Shown piece after piece: positions 55,873 through 64,000 of a stretch of 64,000 nt of DNA; the first letter of the stretch is position 1, and the number at the start of each line of letters is the position of its first letter. This DNA is from Calliopum simillimum (taxonomy: Eukaryota; Arthropoda; Insecta; Diptera; Lauxaniidae): positions 123,084,897 through 123,148,896 of the forward strand of contig OX638370.1 in assembly GCA_951812925.1 (NCBI GenBank), given 5' to 3'. Made by a program: the position numbers and the translations under genes. Under the pieces are notes generated by a model. The model searched no databases. It was not told the origin of the DNA and saw nothing but the letters and a program-made list of their open reading frames with translations.

Positions 55873-56724
55873 GGGGAACTGATGCTATTGTGGTATAGCT
55901 AATGTTGAGGTGGAATTTGAAAGAGAACCGTTTGATCAATTTCAGCCAAATTTTTGATGCTAATCATTGAAGTATTGGCTACAGAATATATTTCAATAAA
56001 ATGTGTGCAATTTCATTAAAAAAAGTTATTGAGCAAAATCTGAAAAAAGTCAAAAAAGCCGTTTTCAAAAAGTTGGCAGGTAATGTGGTATATATGGTGG
56101 CACAATTTGGTATATATACTGATCAGTACTTGCAAAGTGGGCTGGTAATGTGGTACATATAAGTATGGTAATGTGGTATACTTAACCATACAACCAAATA
56201 TAAAGTATGAAAGTTATGAAATAAGTTCATAATAACATTTACATTGGTTCTCAAACTCATAGTTTTTATAAAAAAATAAACAGCAATCAAATAATGTTAA
56301 GAATAACAAGAAATATTCATATACCACATTAGCGAATCCCGACTATACCACACTGGGCAATTTTTAGAAATTACAAAATTCGAAAAATAAAATGGGAAAC
56401 TTTGTGAATTTACACAGTTAAACACTTATTTCGCAATACTTAGCATTTGCCTTTATTGAATATAAATAAAATTTCACCAAAAAACAACTTTTTCTTAACA
56501 AAATTTTTTTGCAAAAATTTCGGGAAAAAAATCAACCACACGCGACTTAAGTTTCGTTCAACTGACACCGGAAGAATTTTGTTTGGTACATGACAGCAAC
56601 ACATCTCTGGTTTTTCATGTTTTCTGATAGGATAAAAGCAGTGACGTTCGCAGGTTCTTTCCCAATTCGGAGATATGCGACCATACCACATTGAAAAACT
56701 ATACCACAATAGCATCAGTTTCCC
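55873..56724. mobile_element. 852-bp TA-flanked element with iterated TGTGGTATA
   Basis: The ends read GGGGAACTGATGCTATTG and GGGAAACTGATGCTATTG inward, matching at 25 of 26 positions up to GGTATAG. TA is outside both (55871-55872, 56725-56726). AATGTGGTATA-like words or their complement recur about seven times (around 55889, 56090, 56148, 56168, 56320, 56343, 56690). A 91-codon minus-strand frame (56440-56715) starts inside the TIR and shows no recognised domain. Confidence 0.75.
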
Positions 56725-56726
56725 TA

Positions 56727-58087
56727 CTAAAAACTATTATGATTTTACAAAATTGTGTCTTTATGCACGACATGATACATCTATATTAATACGCAAGACA
56801 AAAATTTGTCCTACCTTTTTAGCTATGTAAGAAATGGAGCACGACTTTGAATTATACACTATTAGAAAGGTATTTGTATGTAAATGTGCACAGTCAAAAT
56901 TATTTTATTTTTTGCCATTGAGCCAGGTGAAATTAAATGCACATTTTTCAATAATAACAACAACAAAATACGCGGTCACACAGAGCTGAAAAAAGGATAC
57001 AGCACAAAGAGAAAGATAAAAAGCTGGTCCCTGCAAATCTCTACCAAGACCCGTAAAGATTGTATCCAACAGGAGTAAATTTAAGTATTTAATATATAAC
57101 TATTATTCTGCTGAAAACATTATCCTTAGGCCTTATTAATGGCGTTAATTAAATTTAGATGAAATAACTGTCGTTGTTATCAAAAGTCGAATTATAGTCG
57201 ATAAAGGTTATTTGCAGCGAAGCCCCTCGATCAAAAATTATTTTCATGACAAAGCTTACTCGTATTACCTACTGGGAGTAGTAAAATACAGTGGAATAAA
57301 AAAAAAAAAGTGGAAAACCTTGAAGTGTTTAAGTGGCTTGCATTCTAAATTGTGTGGAAATTGTACAAGCGAGTATACTCGTTTCAGATGCGAGTCGCAA
57401 TTGTTTTAGATACTATATTTTTTTTCTAAGAGTTTATCTTTACTTTTGCATTATTCGTACAACAACAATTTGTTGCTGTTCAAAAGTCATCATTTGTTAT
57501 ATTTGCTAGTTTTAATTATAAATACTGAACTATACAAAAACACATGCATGCTCTCACATACATGTGTACACATTTAATTTAAAATTCAACTTTATAATGT
57601 ACACGAATGTTAAAATAACAAATGCAATTGTTAAGTTAATTGCTTTTGCCTTTTCAATTTGCAACGCATGGACATTGAATTTTTAATAGATAGTGATTTT
57701 GTTGTTGTTGTAAATTCACTATACATATATGTATGTTATTGAGAAATAATGTCAGAATCGGCGGAGTATACCTACTCGTTAGCTGCTTCTATATTTATCT
57801 GCTAGATATGAAATCATCATTATAGTCAATAATAACGGTTGGTATTGTTGTTTTTGTAGAGTTACATCTGAAAGTGCTAATTTCGTACATGGTACCTTTG
57901 GAGCTTTGCCACTCTCATATCGAAGGTTAGTTTTTAATGGGACTTTTTCTGTTGTTGCTGTTTCATTCTATAAAAGTTATATAACAGCGACGTATTGGCA
58001 TAACCTTGAGATGTCATTGCCATTGCATAGTGGTAGTGAAAATTGACAAAAGGTGTAATAATGTACCTTCAACGCGGATATAATATG
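56727..58087. other. unassigned, mostly non-repetitive sequence
   Basis: No gene recognised. Contains GTTGTTGTTG and CAACAACAA runs typical of fly noncoding DNA. Confidence 0.35.
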
Positions 58088-58089
58088 TA

Positions 58090-59520
58090 GGGTAAGGGAG
58101 GGAAATATGGACCACCCATCTTTCTTTTTTAAATAAAACCCAAAATACATAAAACAAAACAATTAATTTTATGTCATTCATTAAAGGAAACAATTTATCT
58201 TTATTCTGATTCACTTTTAGATAAATATCATCAGGATAAAGAAAAAAAATTAAAAAACTGAAAATACTCAAAATGAAGATAAAAAAAAAGTGTAGTGTAA
58301 TATGGACCATATAGTCCATTTGGTACAGAAGTTGCATATAAAAATGTCACTTCCACATTCGGCACATTTTTCATGACTCCAAGAACGTCAGATTACACAT
58401 TCAACCCAAAATTTGCCACGTCGATCTTCTGAGTAAGGGTATTACATTATATGCATTTTTTATCATTTTTATAACCTACACCCAGGGTATATTCACTTTC
58501 TCCTTCCGTTTGTAACGCAGAGAAGGAGGTGTGGCAGATATGGAAAAGTATATATATTCTTGATCAGCGTCACCTCCTGAGTCGATATAGCCATGTCCGT
58601 CTGTCTGGCTGGCTGGCTGGGTGGCTGGCTGGGTAACGGCTGTGTGTGGAAATACATTTTTTGGGAAAACTAAGCAAGATAATTCAATGAAATTTGGTAC
58701 ACAGCCTCCGTCGTCAAAGTTAGCTCGGGGGATTGAAAATGAGCGAAATCCGTCAACGGACACGCCTACCGCCCATACAAAAAATATCTTCAAAATGCAA
58801 ATTTTGGAGTATATTTCACAACAATGCAACCAAAATACACATAAATACTACGAATTGTCAGCGCAAGCTCTGAGAAAAAGCTGGTCGAATTCGGACAAGA
58901 GGGCGTGGCACCTCTCATAGAAGCAAAAGCTTCAAAACGCTGTACTGAAAGTGTTTTTTGAGATAATCAAACTAGATTTGACTCGGACACTAAAAACTAT
59001 AAATGCAAGCTTTAAGCAAAAACTGGATAAAATCGGACAAGAGGGCGTGGCTCCTCCCATATAAGCAAAATCTTCAAAACGCTATTCTGAAAATATTTTT
59101 TCAGATAATCCAACCAAATTTCACTTAAATACTAAGAACTATAAATGCAAACTCTGAGAAAAAACTGGGTGAATTTGGAGGGCGTGGCACCTCCCAGATT
59201 AGCAAAATTTTCAAAATACTGCTGTGTAGGGAATTTAATGTTTGGCCAGGCCAAAGGTAACACCCTTACTAGTTTCCTTTGTAGTTAACGAATTACATAT
59301 AATGACCATCAGACTCGTCATGAAAACTGCAACTAGATTCCCCATCTGAAAAAGATGATAAATACATTTGTTTTTGAGGCTTTTTTCTTTGGTGGTCCAT
59401 ATTACCCACAGCACGTGTTGGTGAAATAAATGGTTTTTTATCAAAAACTCTTTTGGTTAATGAACTTATTTGTGCTAATAAATTATAAATGGTATTCACT
59501 GACTTTATATAATTAACCAT
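58090..59520 (-). pseudogene. pogo-like transposon relic with transposase C-terminal tail
   Basis: The relic reads on the minus strand. One block (59520-59290) encodes KKPFISPTRAVGNMDHQRKK and an acidic serine-rich stretch (SSFSDGESSCSFHDESDG). A second block (about 58440-58325) reads EDRRGKFWVECVI, a stop, then RSWSHEKCAECGSDIFICNFC. The pattern W.(E/Q)C..C..W.H..C......F.C..C is the zinc-binding tail of many insect pogo/CENP-B-type transposases; the stop replaces the second cysteine. The 3' terminus is probably GGGTAAGGGAGGG at 58090 next to TA (58088-58089). A mini-me-like copy has split it. The catalytic domain and 5' end are missing. Family assignment is moderate. Confidence 0.5.
58475..59273 (+). 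mobile_element. mini-me-like repeat, copy 2
   Basis: Runs from CCTACACCCAGGGTATATTC to TTGGCCAGGCCAAAGG and CACCCTTACTAGT. The core has TATATATTCTTGATCAGCG, TGAGTCGATATAGCCATGTC and CGTCTGTCTGGCTGGCTGG (GTCY-type run). Several ~120-bp units with GGGCGTGGC(A/T)CCTC follow. Longer than the 625-bp copy at 16614 because it has more of these units. Confidence 0.75.
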
Positions 59521-60842
59521 TTATTTAAAAACGCGATGTCTTTAAAGTGAAATAATGAAATATACTCACCAGAAAAAAATTATCACTGATCTTTTTTTTA
59601 GAAAAATCAACTTTACAGAAACATGCGACTTCACCGAACGCTAAAATCGACCTATTATAAGCTTTAGGTATTAGCGTTTAGTTTGAACATGAATAACGGT
59701 AATTCCTATGTATGCACGGCCGTCTTATCTATAGAGGCACAAGGAGCACGATCCTAGGGCCCCGGCGAGGAACTCAGTTTTTAGTACAATTTTTCAAAGG
59801 ACTGTCGCAAAAATTTCTTAATTTAAATTGTAAGCAATCAATGTTGAAATAATAGTAGAATCATTTTATATTTGTTTCCCTTTTAAAAAACCTTAGATCA
59901 AATGTTCTCCTTGTAACTTCGAATTGAATTTTTTGAAGTAATTTTGACATATTGTGCCCCAGCATTTCAAGTTCGATAAAAATGTAAATAATTCTTTAAA
60001 TGAGGTTTTCTTCAGTTAGTCGAGTTTGCCAAAACGTCATTGGTTTAAAAACCGTAAACCTTATTTTTTTGTGATCCCGAACACCAGGCCTCTATGCGCA
60101 CATGTCTGTAGAGAAAAAAAGTTTGGCATTATGACCGCTCGAGAGGGGGACATCATCGCAAAAACTCCGTTTAGGATTACAACCGTTAGGGTTTTGTCAT
60201 AGCACCCTTTTTGTTGCTGAATCTGAATCCAGACGCAGCATTTCTCCATCATGTCTGAATTTTAAGATATTGAGATATTGAATTTTTTATCAAAATATTG
60301 ATTACAGTCTTCTCGCGATAAATTGAACTAATTAAAATAAAGTGTTTGCATTTTTTCGAGATTGTTCATATATACGAAAAGCGCGAGAATTAAAAAAGCA
60401 AATCGAGCTTCATTAGTTCCAAAATAAATATTATTTGTTTAAAAACTCAAAAGAAACGTTTTTTATTTATGTATTTTGTTTGAGTAGGGGAAAAAGTGTT
60501 CATATTTTGAGATGTTCACATGTTGGGATGTTAATATTATCATGAGTTCACTGTATCTACTTTGTATTTGTTCTCGATTTCAGGAACTTGTTTTACCGTC
60601 CCCTGGAGCGTATCGCCCAGTCATAGTCGAATACATATTGCACTGTGAAATTTTTTTTTTTAATAAATTTTGAGAAATCCATTTTATGTAAAAAAAAAGA
60701 AATTTATTTTTTAGAAAAAAATGCTACCTGTTTGAAGTGTAAATTTTTTTTAGTTTTGCATTTACCCTGATAAAATTTTGCCTTTATTTAATTAAGAATA
60801 AAACAAAAAATTCCAAACAAATCACAAAATAAATTTTCTCTT
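59521..60842. other. unassigned; one transposon-end-like block
   Basis: 59716-59775 (CACGGCCGTCTTATCTATAG, AGGCACAAGG, CCTAGGGCCCCGGCGAGG) resembles a known type of hAT terminus, but no partner or duplication was found. The rest shows no gene. Confidence 0.35.
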
Positions 60843-61846
60843 CCCCGTAGCTTAAGCTGACTTCCATGGCGTTTTCATCAATGACTTGTCGGTGACTTTG
60901 AGTCTCACACACGTTTTTTAGGCGACATACAATAGACATATCGTAGACATAGTCACTGACAAGACATTGCCATGCAAACGTCTCTCAACAAATGACGCAA
61001 GAAAGAAATTGTCATGCAATCGTCAGCCTCATACAAATCCTCTCTCGTTTTTTCATTATTTTTCATTGTTTTCTTTGTCAGTCTTTCTAGTTGTTTTTCT
61101 TAAAAAAACTGATTAAAATTGACGTGAAAAATTTTATTTTAACAAACATTTATTTGTGCAAATTTTTTATCTGCTAAAAAAAGGGTCCTGGAAAATGTAA
61201 GAATTGTGGTTCCTAGATTATGTAGAGACATTAATGGCAGACTTTTTATATAATATTTTATAGAGGCATACAGAAATAGCATTTCACTATAAGAAGAGAG
61301 CGTACAAATGAAGGCTACAAAGAAATCGCCGTAGCGACAGCATATCATTAATACATATTTATGTACATTTATTCTTTTGAAATTAATTTCTTCATTTAGT
61401 AAGTGATGTACTAGATATGTACCACCTTAATATAATATAATTTGGTAAAAAAACCCAGTAATTATGTTAATTATTTAGAATTGAATAGGAAAAGTTTTGA
61501 ACAAAGAAAAAGGTCATTTGTCATTCAGAAGCCGTTGATGACACATCTCGTCATTGTCGTTTACCTGACGACGTTGATGACATATAGACATTTTGTCACT
61601 AATGTCCACTGCATGTGCATGACAAAGTCATCGACAAGGCATCATGCCCCCTCCAAGACAATGTCATCCAGAAGGCATATCATGTCCCCTGCATGAAAAT
61701 GTCATCCAGAAGGTATTAACGACAGCTTGGTCACTTGTATGGAATTGTCATGAAAGACTTATATGGGAACGTTCCTGAATGTCTTCAACGCCAAAGCACT
61801 GTCGTTAGTGACTCATAATGATTCTTTCATGACATTCGCTACGGGG
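60843..61846. mobile_element. possible ~1-kb TIR element
   Basis: Begins CCCCGTAGC and ends with its exact reverse complement GCTACGGGG; further inward only loose similarity. Inside, GTCAT/ATGAC words are very frequent, with a ~45-bp near-repeat AATGTCATCCAGAAGGCAT near 61615-61720. No target duplication resolved and no protein. Confidence 0.4.
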
Positions 61847-63119
61847 TTACAATTGCGTCATTTGTTTATATTTAATTTAATAAATTTGAATTAAATGTTT
61901 GTAAATAAAAAAACCAAATAAGAACGTTCAATATCATCTGTTTTTGAAAATTCAACGTTCAAAATTCTCACCCCGTCGATTGAAAAAAGTGTACAAATGG
62001 TACACTTTTGCCTGCTCAGAGGGCAACAATTTTTAGAAAATTTTAGAAAAGAACATAACTTTTTGACAGCCTTCGCAAGGTGCAAAAAAAGTGTAACATT
62101 TTTTTGAGAAAAGAAAACGCTATTAGTCTTTTTTGATAATGCAATTAGATTAAATATTAAAATTTACTCACTCTCTAGTTTGACAATATTGACATATTGT
62201 TTCTGCTAAAAAAAATGTTTTTTTTCCGTGTTAAAACCATTTTGATTTATGGTTAAAAATGTTTGCGTTGACTGAAAAAATCAATATTATACGGTTTTTT
62301 CCTACATATTTACACTGAATACTATTAATTTAGCTCTGTGCACTATTCTTTATTTTTTTTTTTTTTCATTTGCTTGCAAAATATTTCTTTTGTATTTAAT
62401 ATTTATTTTTTCATTGTGGATTAGTCATTCACTGACAGTGTTTTTCATAAGCTTTTTCAATTGATTTGGTTGCTTTGAAGAACCATTTTACATTACACAT
62501 TATGTATTTTTGTATTTGAGAAACTACTTTCGCTCTACATGAAATTCGTCATCTAACGTCTATCGACATCGAGTTAACTTGGACGAATGTTTAGAAATTT
62601 TCATTTGAAGCTTCATTCTCTGGGTCATGCTTTTCCCCCCGTATGGTTGGTGGTGGTGGAGCATGTTCAAATTTTTGTGTTGTTGCTGCAATTTTGTTGC
62701 TATTGAGTTGTGTTCAGTTTCGTTAAAATGACTGAGAATGTGTTTGTTTTTCTTTCTATATGTTTTATATGTGTATATGCGACATACAAAATAGTGGATG
62801 TTTCGTGATGCCCCAACAAAAACCTCTGTCTATACCTCCCCCATGATGTTTATTATATGTATTTTCATTTAACCAAAAGCCATTAGGACAGTGGCGTTAT
62901 ATCAGTTTTAAGACTACATTACGTATATGCTTGCGATATATGTAGGGGTATTTAAGTTTCAGTAGAACAACTACTACATTCTACCTCTCACGGTGTTCAT
63001 GAGAGATTAGAGTGGTGGCTTAGTAAAACGATGCTAAGCCTTAGTAGCACTGTTAGTGCCGTTTTAATACTAAATATCAAATATATAGTAATTAAACATC
63101 ATTTTAAACGCAAAATCTT
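61847..63119. other. unassigned sequence
   Basis: No gene or clear repeat recognised. 62570-63060 is less AT-rich and non-repetitive. Confidence 0.35.
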
Positions 63120-63430
63120 ATTCTTTTTTCAAAATATCGTAGCCTAAAAAGTTGAAAAATCGCAAAAAATATGATTTTTCGATATTTCAGTTCAGGATAT
63201 TTTAGAGTAAAATATAGATTTTGATATAACTCAAAGTGGGTTTTGAAGGCCAAAACTAGTTTTTTCAAATATCATATCAAGATTTATGGCCAGAAACTAT
63301 CATAACTTGTTATACAACTTCAATAATAGCTAAAAACGGAAAATCCTGAAAAGTTTGCGCAATTTTGGTACCGGATTCAGATTCAGCATCAAAAAATACA
63401 TCCAAAGCTAATATTTCGGTTTTTATTCGT
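63120..63430. repeat. dispersed repeat core of the palindrome family
   Basis: Ordered words match 23040-23400: ATATCGTAGCCTAAAAAGTT, GATATTTCAG, AACTTGTTATACAACTTCAA, and GGTACCGGATTCAGATTCAG followed by a GCATCAAAAA word. Confidence 0.5.
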
Positions 63431-64000
63431 TGGCTTTATTTTTTTATTTTGCCCTTAAAATGATGTTTACGTACTATATATTTGAACCACACAAAAATTT
63501 AACAAAAATTAACAAAATATAAGCTCGGTTTTTTTAAAAATAGGTAATTTTTATTAGAATGGTTGGTTGGAATGGATGGTTGGCTCGTTAATCCATAAGT
63601 GTAATTTAAAAACAGAAAAACAAAACCAATTTCCTAAAATTCATCCTTGTTCCATAATAGTGATATTCGATATTATCTGACTTTTATCGTAAATATTCTC
63701 CAGATTTCGACCTTATCTTTTGATATTTCCGAAACTTAATACATACATATTTTAATTGATTTTGTAAATAATTTTCGATAATATTTCAGTTTTCGTTCAA
63801 GTTTCACAGTCAATACTTTGGGTGATTTAGCCTACTACACCCTGAGATTTACTACACCGTCAGTGTCCAACAGATGAAATAAGTACCTATTGAGAAAACT
63901 ATTTTGCTGCTGCGCATTTAACAAAAGCTTTTTGAGTTTTATCGTCCCCTTCAATACTTCAGCACCCACTACCCTTTTAACCCCTTTCGACATTTCATGC
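63431..64000. other. unassigned AT-rich sequence
   Basis: Nothing recognised up to the end of the window. Confidence 0.35.

Noticed and set aside
58476..58829. 117-codon minus-strand frame (and a 99-codon plus frame overlapping it)
   Set aside because: Both lie inside the mini-me-like repeat and arise from its core and GTCY-type run; the same translation appears in the 16614-17238 copy.

Overview
The window looks like repeat-dominated, AT-rich nuclear DNA of a higher fly (Diptera, probably Schizophora, possibly a tephritid). The reasons are short CAACAA/GTTGTT and TATGTATG runs, copies resembling the dipteran mini-me repeat, and an insect-type set of transposons (mariner, hAT, piggyBac-like, pogo-like, RTE and CR1/L2-like retrotransposons, Penelope-type hammerhead repeats). 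The species call is inference. I could not identify any intact host protein gene, tRNA or rRNA. The window is most simply intergenic DNA or the inside of a very large intron. Nearly all open frames are short and fortuitous; the recognisable coding sequence is broken transposon coding sequence.

Region by region. 1-10 kb: small inverted-repeat elements, a piggyBac-like MITE flanked by TTAA, and a 3.95-kb hAT-type element (3249-7199, perfect 8-bp target duplication). The hAT element has been filled by a deleted mariner, a non-LTR 3' end carrying its own MITE, two long pentanucleotide arrays and a Penelope/hammerhead fragment. 10-17 kb: a second hAT (10057-11846) with a broken transposase and a nested palindrome, then two large palindromic elements and a mini-me-like repeat. 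19-26 kb: nested foldback elements, a tRNA-derived SINE-like unit and a 407-bp hAT MITE with a perfect 8-bp duplication. 27-29.5 kb: an RTE retrotransposon copy split by two different inverted-repeat elements. 31.1-32.6 kb: 2.8 tandem copies of a 515-bp unit, each with a hammerhead-ribozyme-like core. 33-37.9 kb: a ~105-110-bp minisatellite with an embedded RTE tail, then a truncated CR1/L2-like reverse transcriptase. 38-40 kb: the least repetitive stretch, with a GC/CpG-richer patch that could be a promoter. 40.35-42 kb: a 1.6-kb foldback with a SINE-like unit and a 36-bp minisatellite in both arms. 44-64 kb: further foldbacks, a hAT MITE, a minisatellite-carrying TIR element, a 2.5-kb pair of adjacent palindromes, a TA-flanked element with a repeated internal word, and a pogo-like relic split by a mini-me-like copy.

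The strongest candidate for unusual biology is the 515-bp hammerhead array. Its layout matches retrozymes (tandem units that self-cleave to unit-length RNAs), and a diverged relative with the same ribozyme layout lies about 24 kb away. The second theme is that many non-autonomous elements repeat their own terminal word several times internally. All identifications are from reading the sequence; no database search or folding program was run.
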